Shown: positions 1 through 6,682 of the stretch, piece by piece
How positions within the stretch are numbered: position 1 is the first letter of the stretch
Layout of the letters: each line of letters starts with the position of its first letter
DNA from: VBDM01 sp035317085
GTDB taxonomy: Bacteria > Pseudomonadota > Gammaproteobacteria > Burkholderiales > SG8-39
Direction: 5' to 3'
DNA: 18,111 bases
Assembly: GCA_035317085.1 (NCBI GenBank)
Contig: DATHHS010000195.1
Span: forward strand, 1 to 18,111
Translations under genes and position numbers: made by a program
Notes under the pieces: generated by a model
What the model was told of the DNA's origin: nothing
Seen by the model: only the letters and a program-made list of their open reading frames with translations
Databases searched by the model: none

Positions 1-1610
1 AGCGCGGCGCCTTTCCGCTCTTCAACGAGGACATGTATCTCTCGGGCACGAGCTTCGCGGCGCGCCTGCCCGCGGAGCTGAAGGCGCAGATCCGCAAGAA
101 CGGCATCCGCAACTCGCACCTCCTCTCGATTGCGCCCACCGGCACCATCAGCCTCGCCTTTGCCGACAACGCCTCGAACGGCATCGAGCCGCCTTTCTCC
201 TGGACTTACACGAGGAAGAAACGTGAGCCGGACGGCACGTTCAAGGAATTCCAGGTCGAAGACTACGCCTGGCGTCTTTACAAACATGCGGGCGGCGACG
301 TCAAGGCCCTGCCGCAGTACTTCGTCACCGCGCTCGAGCTCTCCGCTTCGGCGCACGAGAAAATGGTCGCTGCGGTCGCGCCCTATATCGACACGAGCAT
401 TTCCAAGACAGTGAACGTTCCGGAAAACTATCCCTATGCCGAATTCCAGGACCTTTATTTCGAGGCGTGGAAATCGGGCCTGAAAGGCCTCGCGACCTAT
501 CGGCCGAACAGCGTCCTCGGCTCGGTGCTCTCGGTCGAGCCACAATCCCAGCCGCAGGACTTCGTCAGCAACGACCGCAACCGCAGGATAGAGATCAAGG
601 CCGTGCCCGAGCCGGTGCTCGCGAGCCTGCGTTGGCCCGGCCGGCCCAACCTCGCCGCGGGCAACCCGGCCTGGACTTACATGATCGAACACCCGCACGG
701 GCAGTTCGCGCTCTTCGTCGGGCATGTGGAGAACGAAGCACACGCGCATCCGTTCGAGGCCTGGGTGAACGGCGCCGAGCAGCCGCGCGGCCTTGGAGCG
801 GTCGCGAAGACGCTCTCGATGGACATGCGCGCGAACGACCCGGCGTGGCTGCGCCTGAAGCTCGAGACGCTTGCCAAGACCTCGGGCGACGATGCTTTCG
901 ACATGCCCTTCCCGCCGCACGGCGAGAAAAAACGCATGCCGAGCGTGTGCTCGGCGGTCGCGCAGCTGGTGCGCTGGCAGTGCGAGCAACTGAACGCGCT
1001 GCCCGAGGAAAAGCACGGGCCGGTGATCGACGCGATGTTCAGCCTGAAGGAACCGAAGACCGGGGCGGACGGCACCATGTCGTGGACCGTGGACGTGCTC
1101 AACCCCGGCACGCGCGACGACTTCGTGCTGGGCCTGAAGGAAATCACCTTGCCCACGCACGACGGCTCCGCCGCGGGCGTCACGCGCCCCTACTCGATGT
1201 GGCTCTCGGGCGAGTATCCGCGCTCGCTCGACGGATTGTGCAAGATCCTGTCGCTCGACATGCGCGTCATCGATCCGGCGTGGATCGGAATGAAATTGCG
1301 CAAGTTGCTGAACTACCCCGAGCCGCTCGGCGACTTCATGGCATTCACGCCGGGTTCGAGGAAACAGCAGAACTGGCCTTCGACGGTCTCGTACGTCGCG
1401 CGCCTCATCATCCATCGCTACGCCATGCTCGGCATCCTCGACGAAGAAGGCTACCCGGTGCAGGCCATGGGCGTGCTCGAGACGCCCGCGCCCGGCTCGG
1501 CACCGAAAATGAAGGGACTGAAGTGCGGCGAATGCGGCAACTACGCGGTCATCAGGAAAGACGGCTGCGATTTCTGCAGCGCGTGCGGGTGGGTGGGAGT
1601 GTGCGGGTAA
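1..1610 (+). CDS. nrdJ: Adenosylcobalamin-dependent ribonucleotide reductase (class II), C-terminal part, 5' truncated
   Basis: The reading frame is open from base 3, so the gene starts before the window; the ATG at base 33 is internal. Class II reductases make deoxyribonucleotides from ribonucleotides in the cytoplasm using a B12-derived radical. Numbering from the ATG at 33, the end of the catalytic barrel is visible: APTGTISLAFADNASNGIEP (about 34-53) and the later GLKGLATYRPNS. Residues about 195-320 and 345-480 form two related units, each with a core like LSMDMRANDPAW / LSLDMRVIDPAW. These resemble the TSCPD-type region of large NrdJ proteins. The tail carries Cys498, Cys501, Cys512, Cys515, Cys518 and Cys524, which matches the cysteine-rich C-terminus thought to bind zinc and/or re-reduce the active site. 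The gene ends in TAA, 40 bases before the next gene. The family call is secure; the roles of the repeats and tail are inferred. Confidence 0.93.
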   Translation, partial: RGAFPLFNEDMYLSGTSFAARLPAELKAQIRKNGIRNSHLLSIAPTGTISLAFADNASNGIEPPFSWTYTRKKREPDGTFKEFQVEDYAWRLYKHAGGDVKALPQYFVTALELSASAHEKMVAAVAPYIDTSISKTVNVPENYPYAEFQDLYFEAWKSGLKGLATYRPNSVLGSVLSVEPQSQPQDFVSNDRNRRIEIKAVPEPVLASLRWPGRPNLAAGNPAWTYMIEHPHGQFALFVGHVENEAHAHPFEAWVNGAEQPRGLGAVAKTLSMDMRANDPAWLRLKLETLAKTSGDDAFDMPFPPHGEKKRMPSVCSAVAQLVRWQCEQLNALPEEKHGPVIDAMFSLKEPKTGADGTMSWTVDVLNPGTRDDFVLGLKEITLPTHDGSAAGVTRPYSMWLSGEYPRSLDGLCKILSLDMRVIDPAWIGMKLRKLLNYPEPLGDFMAFTPGSRKQQNWPSTVSYVARLIIHRYAMLGILDEEGYPVQAMGVLETPAPGSAPKMKGLKCGECGNYAVIRKDGCDFCSACGWVGVCG

Positions 1611-1650
1611 TTCGGGATCCCAACCGGAGGTCACGGCACAGCCGACGTAG

Positions 1651-1965
1651 ATGAATCATTCCATGCAAGCTGTTCTTCATGCCGCTGCGATCCTGCTCGC
1701 GTTGGGCAGTGCCAGCATTGTTCGTGCCGACGATTCCAGCATCAAGCGTGACGCCGTTGAGGCCGGACGCGCCATCGGCTCGACCGCCCGGGAGATAGGC
1801 AAGTCGGCGGCGAAGGCCGGCAGGGAAATCGGGCATGGAGCAGCCAAGGTCGGAAAAGATATCGGCCACGGCGCAGCCAAGGCAGGTCGGGCGGTTGGCG
1901 ATGCAGCCAAGGAGGGTGGCCAGGAACTGGGGCGCGCCGTTCGCGGCGACAAGAGCGGAAAGTAG
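1651..1965 (+). CDS. Exported 11-residue-repeat (LEA-like) small protein
   Basis: The product is 104 residues with a signal peptide (hydrophobic 7-24, probable cleavage after VRA at 26). The mature part is low-complexity, rich in Ala, Gly, Lys, Arg and Glu. It consists of 11-residue units starting with Ile/Val/Leu-Gly: IGKSAAKAGRE (49-59), IGHGAAKVGKD (60-70), IGHGAAKAGRA (71-81) and VGDAAKEGGQE (82-92). These are preceded by an imperfect 11-mer (31-41) and a 7-mer (42-48) and followed by a degenerate last unit. The 11-mer period is typical of amphipathic helices in LEA-like and apolipoprotein-like proteins, suggesting a surface- or membrane-associated periplasmic stress protein; this is inference. 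The start is uncertain: CCGGAGG at 1624-1630 lies about 20 bases upstream, and a second ATG is at 1663. The next gene follows after 28 bases and may be co-transcribed. Confidence 0.75.
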   Translation: MNHSMQAVLHAAAILLALGSASIVRADDSSIKRDAVEAGRAIGSTAREIGKSAAKAGREIGHGAAKVGKDIGHGAAKAGRAVGDAAKEGGQELGRAVRGDKSGK

Positions 1966-1993
1966 CATCACCTTAGTCTTCGCAAGGAACCCA

Positions 1994-2557
1994 ATGAAAT
2001 TGAAACCCGCCCTGCTTATTCTCGTCGTTGCCATCGGACTCGTGGGCGTTATGTCTGACGGCTTCCGGAATCCGAATATCGCTGCGGCCCAGCCTCTGGA
2101 CACCGATACTGCGGCGCTCAAGGCGCAAATCGACGCGCTGCGCGGCCTCATCCCCTCGCAATCCCACGCGATGGCCGACGTGGATTACCACTTCGCCAAT
2201 CTCTGGTTCGCCGCGAAGACCTCCAACTGGCCGCTGGCGGAGTTCTACCTCAACGAGACCCGATCCCATCTGAATTGGGCGGTGCGTATCCGTCCGGTGC
2301 GCCGGCTCTCCTCCGGAGGCGAGTTCGACCTGCGGCCGATGTTGCAGGGCGTCGAGAATTCCTCGCTCGCCGATCTCAAGATTTCGATCGACAAGCACGA
2401 TCACAAGGCCTTCGAGACGGCGTACCGGCAGACAATCAACGCGTGCTACGCCTGCCACACGGCCGCCGAGAAACCGTACCTGCGGCCGCACATTCCGGAA
2501 GCGCCGGCTACGCGAATGATCGATTTGAGGCCGAACGCCGAGCGCAAAGGAACATAG
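1994..2557 (+). CDS. Exported monohaem c-type cytochrome-like protein
   Basis: The frame is open further upstream, but the ATG at 1994 was chosen because AAGGA (1984-1988) sits correctly before it and a good signal peptide follows (residues 1-32, cleavage near AAA-QP). The product is 187 residues. The mature part is predicted mainly helical and carries one haem-attachment motif, CYACH (Cys151, Cys154, His155), near the C-terminus. That position recalls cytochrome c' and related four-helix-bundle cytochromes, but a further 32 residues with several prolines follow it. A periplasmic electron-transfer or ligand-binding role is likely, with haem attached by the Ccm system. No partner oxidoreductase is adjacent. 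The exact family was not identified; a single haem-binding protein is well supported. Confidence 0.78.
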   Translation: MKLKPALLILVVAIGLVGVMSDGFRNPNIAAAQPLDTDTAALKAQIDALRGLIPSQSHAMADVDYHFANLWFAAKTSNWPLAEFYLNETRSHLNWAVRIRPVRRLSSGGEFDLRPMLQGVENSSLADLKISIDKHDHKAFETAYRQTINACYACHTAAEKPYLRPHIPEAPATRMIDLRPNAERKGT

Positions 2558-2663
2558 AGAGGCGGGATCGCTTGCATTCGGCTTCGTGCCTCCTGAAAAC
2601 GGAACAGTGCATAATGGCTGCGCGTGCTGGCCGGCACTCGAGAGGGTCAGAGTGACGGGCGGC

Positions 2664-2704
2664 TGGTACCAATCGTAGTACCAAAACAAGGCGGGAAACC
2701 CGCC
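2664..2704 (+). other. Two adjacent hairpins before the DUF4124 gene
   Basis: TGGTAC (2664-2669) pairs with GTACCA (2678-2683) around an 8-base loop. GGCGGG (2690-2695) pairs with CCCGCC (2699-2704) around AAA. They lie 17-57 bases before the ATG at 2721. The second is a tight GC-rich stem next to the ribosome binding site. There is no T-run, so an intrinsic terminator for the cytochrome gene is not well supported; a leader structure is equally possible. Confidence 0.35.
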
Positions 2705-2720
2705 AGTTGCCAGGGAGGGC

Positions 2721-3227
2721 ATGATGAAAATCCGAATTTCCGGATCGGACGAAGTCCGCGCTCCGATGACGGCGCTGCTGTTCGTACTCCTTTGCTACGG
2801 TCCGATCCAGACTGCAACAGCGCAAATATACAAATGGGTGGACGGGAACGGCGTTACTCACTACGGCGAGCGTCCGCCGCAGAACCAGAAGGCGCAAACC
2901 GTGGGAACGAATCCCGCGACCGTCCCGGCGCCCGACTCTCCTTCGGCAAAACCACCCGACAACGTGGATCTCCAGCAAAAGAATATCGAGTTCAAAAAAC
3001 GCCGGATCGAGCGCGAGCGGAAGGCCGAGCAGGAACTGAAGCAGGCGCAAGAGAAGCGGGAACGCTGCAATTTCGCCCGGGACGATCTGAAGCAGATGGA
3101 AGCTTCGGAGCGATTGTACGATCTCGACGACAAGGGGGAGCGCGTCTATCTGAACGACGCAGAGCGCAAGGCCACGATCGAGCGGGCACGCCGCCGCATC
3201 GAGCAATTCTGTACCGGCCCGACCTAG
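2721..3227 (+). CDS. DUF4124 domain-containing exported protein
   Basis: The product is 168 residues. An N-terminal hydrophobic stretch (about 15-34) ends in ATAQ and looks like a signal peptide. It is followed directly by QIYKWVDGNGVTHYGERPP (35-53), the short motif that defines DUF4124 proteins of beta- and gammaproteobacteria. A Pro/Ala-rich linker (about 60-80) leads to a strongly charged predicted coiled coil (about 84-125) and a second basic helix near the C-terminus. Two cysteines (in KRERCNFAR and EQFCTGPT) could form a disulphide in the periplasm. AGGGAGG (2712-2718) precedes two in-frame ATGs, 2721 and 2724; 2724 has slightly better spacing. No enzymatic function is known for the family; a structural or envelope-stress role is only a guess. 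Confidence 0.85.
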   Translation: MMKIRISGSDEVRAPMTALLFVLLCYGPIQTATAQIYKWVDGNGVTHYGERPPQNQKAQTVGTNPATVPAPDSPSAKPPDNVDLQQKNIEFKKRRIERERKAEQELKQAQEKRERCNFARDDLKQMEASERLYDLDDKGERVYLNDAERKATIERARRRIEQFCTGPT

Positions 3228-3257
3228 AGACGGATCCGGCCGTCGATTCCATCAGTC

Positions 3258-3283
3258 ACCGGCCCCTGCGGGGAAATGCCGGT
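3258..3283 (+). terminator. Nested GC-rich hairpin after the DUF4124 gene
   Basis: ACCGGC (3258-3263) can pair with GCCGGT (3278-3283). Inside it, CCCC (3264-3267) pairs with GGGG (3271-3274) around TGC. The stem starts 30 bases after the DUF4124 stop codon. Only TTACTTCC follows, not a clean T-run, so this is a possible weak or Rho-assisted terminator rather than a classical one. Confidence 0.35.
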
Positions 3284-3398
3284 TACTTCCATTCCGTAGC
3301 ATGTGCTGAAAGGACTACCCAGAACACCGACGGCTGTAACACTTCCCGTTGACCATGAGGACCAAGCATTGCAGAAGTATTTCCTCAAGGGAGGAGCC

Positions 3399-3650
3399 AT
3401 GCAAGTCGTCGTGTTCAGAAAGAAGTCGCAGGTGCTGGCCGAACAATACGGCTGGTCGCTTGACAGTGCCGAAGGCTACGTCGACGGCGAAACATTCCGC
3501 AAGCGGCATAAGTCGCCGACCGAGCATTTTCTGGTCGGAATCGACGACTATTCGAACGGCTTCCGCGCCGGCTACTTCGATCGGCCGCTTTCCGAATATA
3601 CGTTTGCAGCCAGGCCCACCGGCACGCCCGGCGTACTCAAGACGGGCTAG
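3399..3650 (+). CDS. Hypothetical 83-residue protein
   Basis: The frame extends upstream to an ATG at 3303, but the strong ribosome binding site AAGGGAGGAG (3387-3396) points to the ATG at 3399 (MQVVVFRKKSQVLAEQYGWS). The product is 83 residues, soluble, without a signal peptide or membrane segment. It has a mixed alpha/beta pattern and a conserved-looking aromatic and glycine-rich middle (EHFLVGIDDYSNGFRAGYFD, about 47-66). No family is recognised. Its TAG stop overlaps the stop of the converging gene within the palindrome CTAG (3647-3650). A strong Shine-Dalgarno sequence at a sensible start makes it likely to be real. Confidence 0.65.
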   Translation: MQVVVFRKKSQVLAEQYGWSLDSAEGYVDGETFRKRHKSPTEHFLVGIDDYSNGFRAGYFDRPLSEYTFAARPTGTPGVLKTG

Positions 3651-4093
3651 AACTCCTTCCTCGCCTTGCGGAAGGATTCCTTCAGGACTTCATAGCTTTT
3701 CACGAAGCCGGTCTTCACCTGCTCCCAGGATTCTGCGGAGCTGTGCTTGAGCCCGCCATACCATTCGGCGGTGTCGTTGCGTTCCCTGCGCAGCGCGTTC
3801 AGCGTGGCCCGGGCCCTTTTGCGGGCGGCCTGGTCCATCTTCTCCCATTCGCTGTCGAGTTTTCTTTCCAGGCGACCGATGCGCCTGTCCACATCGTCGA
3901 GCGCGGCCTTTGCATTCTTCGTGGCCTCGTCGCGCTGCGCCACGGTGTAGTCCTTGATCGCCCGGCCGGTGTCGTCGGCCTTTCTGGCGACATCCTTTGC
4001 CGTGGTCTCGGCTGCAAAGGAAAGCGGCGAAGCCGCGAGCAGTGCAACCAGCGCGAGTGCCAAGGCCGGAAAAGCGGGTGTTCGAGTCTTCAT
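3647..4093 (-). CDS. Exported helical stress-type protein (sll1863-like, tentative)
   Basis: The product is 148 residues with a clear signal peptide (hydrophobic 9-27, cleavage near SFA-AE). The rest is almost entirely charged helix with heptad-like spacing (about 30-115). It ends with a pattern like WYGGLKHSSAESWEQVKTGF followed by a basic amphipathic helix. This Trp-containing C-terminal pattern resembles proteins annotated as sll1863-family stress proteins; that match is from memory and tentative. The ribosome binding site AGGAG lies 6 bases before the ATG on the minus strand. The protein is probably periplasmic and, like the repeat protein at 1651-1965, may act as a membrane- or protein-protecting helix. 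It is divergent from the cardiolipin synthase gene and convergent with the 83-residue ORF. Confidence 0.78.
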   Translation of the reverse strand: MKTRTPAFPALALALVALLAASPLSFAAETTAKDVARKADDTGRAIKDYTVAQRDEATKNAKAALDDVDRRIGRLERKLDSEWEKMDQAARKRARATLNALRRERNDTAEWYGGLKHSSAESWEQVKTGFVKSYEVLKESFRKARKEF

Positions 4094-4245
4094 TTTTTCT
4101 CCTTACCGTGCGGATTACATCGTGACGGACGAAAGCTATCATTCTCCCGGCAATTCCGCCACCTTCGGCCTGATATGATGCAGCCTCCTGAGCAATCCAG
4201 CATTGTCAAAGGGGTCGGGGTGAAAATTTCCCGTCCAAATCGCGG

Positions 4246-5628
4246 ATGTGGCCTGACCTGAACCTGAGCCCCCGATTCCTGGTTTCGCTGCACAGCCTAG
4301 TCGTGGTGACCGGGCTCGCGATCTACGTGGCGGTATCGCATACGCTGCGCCAGCGCCGTCATCCTTCCGCTTCAATCGCGTGGGTCGTCACGATCGCGCT
4401 GCTTCCTTACGTCGGATTGCCGTTCTACCTTCTGTTCGGAACGCGCAAACTGGTGCGCAGGGAATACGGCACGCCTCGCGCAACCGGCGTCGCGGATACT
4501 GAAAAGGAATGGCCCCAGCGGCTAGCAGCCGCGATGGACCTGGCGCCGGCCGCGTCGTACCGGTCCCTGCGGATCCACGAGAACGGCGGGCAGGCGCTGC
4601 GGGCGCTCTGGGAGCAGATAGATGCGGCCGCCCACACGCTCGATCTCTGCACTTATGTTCTCGGGCGAGATCCGATGGCGGACGCGCTTTGCGACAAGCT
4701 CGCCCGCAAGGCGCGCGGCGGCGTCCGGGTACGGCTGTTGATCGACGGCGTGGGGCGCCTGCTGGCTCGCCCCAATCTCAAGGCCCTGAGCGCCGCCGGC
4801 GTGCAGCTTGCGATCTTCGTGCCGCCGCTGCACTCGCCCCTGCGCGGGAGACTCAATCTGCGCAATCACCGCAAGATGGTGATCGCCGACGGTTCCTGGC
4901 TGTGGTGCGGCGGGCGCAATCTGACGGCGCAATACTTCGAAGGGGCGCCGGGCGTGACTCCTTGGAAAGACCTGTCTTTCGATCTCCACGGCGCCGTGGC
5001 GGGCCGGGCGCTCGAGTGTTTCGAGCGCGACTGGAACTTTGCGACGGGAGTGCCCGGGGTCAAGGAAGCGGCGCCCCCGGAAGCGGCATCGGGCAGCATG
5101 GCGCAGTTGATTCCATCGGGCCCTGACCAGTGCGACGACACCCTGTACGCGCTTCTCGTGATGGCCTGTTTCAAGGCGCGCGAGCGTATCGTGGCCGTGA
5201 CCCCTTATTTCGTGCCCGGCGATTCCCTGCTCATGGGCTTGACGCTGGCGGCGCGGCGCAACGTGGAGGTGAATCTAATCATGCCGGCGAGATCGAATCA
5301 CCGCCTGGCGGATCTGGCCCGCCCGCGGGCACTGCGGGAGCTCGCGGGCGCCGGCGCCAAGGTCTGGCTCCTTCCCGAGATGATTCACGCAAAAGCCGTG
5401 GTAATCGACAGTTCGATCGCGCTGGCGGGCTCGGCCAATCTCGACGGACGCAGTTTGCTGCTCAACTACGAGCTCATGGTGGCGTTCTACGACGGCGAGG
5501 ATGTCCGGCGCTTTGCCGGCTGGATGGAACGGCAGATGCAGGGCGCAAGCCGCTACACCCCTCGCCTGCCGGGTCTCGCGCAGGATCTGGCGGAAGGGAT
5601 CGTGCTCTGGCTGACATTTCAACTATGA
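4246..5628 (+). CDS. cls: Cardiolipin synthase (phospholipase D family)
   Basis: The product is 460 residues, close to the usual ClsA length. It has two N-terminal membrane segments (about 9-28 and 42-64, the PLDc_N region) followed by two phospholipase D domains. Both HKD motifs are intact: HRKMVIAD (His208, Lys210, Asp215) followed by GGRN, and HAKAVVID (His381, Lys383, Asp388) followed by GSANLDGRS. The enzyme condenses two phosphatidylglycerols, or phosphatidylglycerol with another phospholipid, to cardiolipin at the inner membrane. ATG 4246 is the first usable start in the frame; its ribosome binding site is weak. The gene is followed after 55 bases by another membrane-protein gene. Another bacterial PLD-type phospholipid synthase is the only real alternative. 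Confidence 0.92.
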   Translation: MWPDLNLSPRFLVSLHSLVVVTGLAIYVAVSHTLRQRRHPSASIAWVVTIALLPYVGLPFYLLFGTRKLVRREYGTPRATGVADTEKEWPQRLAAAMDLAPAASYRSLRIHENGGQALRALWEQIDAAAHTLDLCTYVLGRDPMADALCDKLARKARGGVRVRLLIDGVGRLLARPNLKALSAAGVQLAIFVPPLHSPLRGRLNLRNHRKMVIADGSWLWCGGRNLTAQYFEGAPGVTPWKDLSFDLHGAVAGRALECFERDWNFATGVPGVKEAAPPEAASGSMAQLIPSGPDQCDDTLYALLVMACFKARERIVAVTPYFVPGDSLLMGLTLAARRNVEVNLIMPARSNHRLADLARPRALRELAGAGAKVWLLPEMIHAKAVVIDSSIALAGSANLDGRSLLLNYELMVAFYDGEDVRRFAGWMERQMQGASRYTPRLPGLAQDLAEGIVLWLTFQL

Positions 5629-5644
5629 AGGCGCAGCTTCCCGT

Positions 5645-5650
5645 TTGACA
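5645..5650 (+). promoter_or_regulatory. Consensus -35 hexamer upstream of the haemolysin III gene
   Basis: A perfect TTGACA occurs in the 55-base gap between the cls and PAQR genes. At 16-18 bases further there is only a poor -10 match (around GATTGA, 5668-5673), so promoter activity is doubtful without an activator. It is recorded as a candidate only. Confidence 0.25.
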
Positions 5651-5683
5651 CTTTCGTATTGAATTCGGATTGAACGACAGCCC

Positions 5684-6613
5684 ATGTTCGACAGGGAAAT
5701 GCTGGTCTTTTCCATTCCGGGATTCAGCGATCCGGTGAGCGCCATGACCCACTTGCTGGGCGCGGGCGTGTTCGCGGTGCTGGGTTTTTTTCTGGTGCGG
5801 AGAGGCCGTCACGTGGATGCCTCGGGGTGGAACTGGCGCATGACCGGCATCACCGTGTTCGTCTTCGCCGCCGTGGCCCAACTGGCGATCAGCGGCGCTT
5901 ATCACATCCTTCAGCCCGGGCTCGCCCCGCGGCTGGTGATGCGGCAGATAGACCACACCGCCATCTTCATTCTCATCGCGGCGACTTTTGTCCCCGTACA
6001 TGCCATTCTGTTCAAGGGCTGGCGCCGCTGGCTGATATTGCTGATCCTGTTCTCGCTGGCCGCCACCGGCATCACATGCCAATTTCTATACTTCAGCGGA
6101 TTGCCCGAAATATTCTGGCTGACGTTTTATATCGCCATGGGCTGGGTGGGGGTGTATTCGGGCTATGCGCTGTATCGCCGCTACGGGTGGGCGTTCATCC
6201 GTCCTCTGATATGGGGAGGAGTCGCCTACACGCTGGGGGGAACGATAGAGTTCTTGCGCCGGCCGGTTTTGATCGAAGGAGTCCTGGGCCCCCATGAGCT
6301 TCTTCACCTGGCAGTGCTGGCCGGGCTGGGTTTTCACTTCCGCTTCGTATTTTCCTTTGCCGGAAAGAGATTCAAAGAAATACCGTCCGTCAAAGTTCTG
6401 AACTCCCTCGAGAATTCCGCAGGCGATCATTGCGTCGACATATTCGAGCGCGACGACGGGACATTCGGGTTCGAGGAATGTCGCAGGGATGCCGAGGACC
6501 AGAGAGGCTGGTTCTCGCTTCACCGTTACTCGCATCAGGTCTTCGCCACGGCGGAAGCCGCCCTGGCGCAGGCAAAATCAAGGGTGGAATGGATGGCCAC
6601 GGAGCGTGGTTAA
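5684..6613 (+). CDS. Haemolysin III / PAQR family membrane protein with extra C-terminal domain
   Basis: The product is 309 residues. The first ~225 form the seven-helix PAQR core with its metal-site signatures: SAMTHLLGA (19-27), SGAYH with His74, RQIDHTAIFIL with Asp90, and HELLHL (His204, His208). Known members bind zinc in the membrane and may act as ceramidase-like hydrolases, but the bacterial role is poorly defined. Bacterial haemolysin III proteins usually end after the last helix, near 210-230 residues. Here a soluble domain of about 75 residues follows, with DDGTFGFEECRRDAEDQRGW and a helix ending in KSRVEWM. The ribosome binding site is weak. The preceding gene makes cardiolipin, so a shared membrane-lipid theme is possible but inferred. 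Confidence 0.88.
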   Translation: MFDREMLVFSIPGFSDPVSAMTHLLGAGVFAVLGFFLVRRGRHVDASGWNWRMTGITVFVFAAVAQLAISGAYHILQPGLAPRLVMRQIDHTAIFILIAATFVPVHAILFKGWRRWLILLILFSLAATGITCQFLYFSGLPEIFWLTFYIAMGWVGVYSGYALYRRYGWAFIRPLIWGGVAYTLGGTIEFLRRPVLIEGVLGPHELLHLAVLAGLGFHFRFVFSFAGKRFKEIPSVKVLNSLENSAGDHCVDIFERDDGTFGFEECRRDAEDQRGWFSLHRYSHQVFATAEAALAQAKSRVEWMATERG

Positions 6614-6682
6614 GCGGCACTTATCGTTCATAATGTCCTCCCCACCCCAAAGGCGTCCGGGTCCCGTTACTTCCTCACATTC

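Noticed and set aside
467..1654. Long plus-strand frame (395 residues) inside the reductase gene
   Set aside because: It is an out-of-phase shadow of the reductase in GC-rich DNA, with Arg/Ala-rich low-complexity sequence and no domain.
1835..1993. Upstream extension of the cytochrome frame
   Set aside because: It overlaps the repeat protein out of phase and would bury the signal peptide; AAGGA before 1994 fixes the start there.
2624..3352. Plus-strand frame covering the DUF4124 gene
   Set aside because: Out of phase with a gene that has a family motif, signal peptide and ribosome binding site; the composition is not protein-like.
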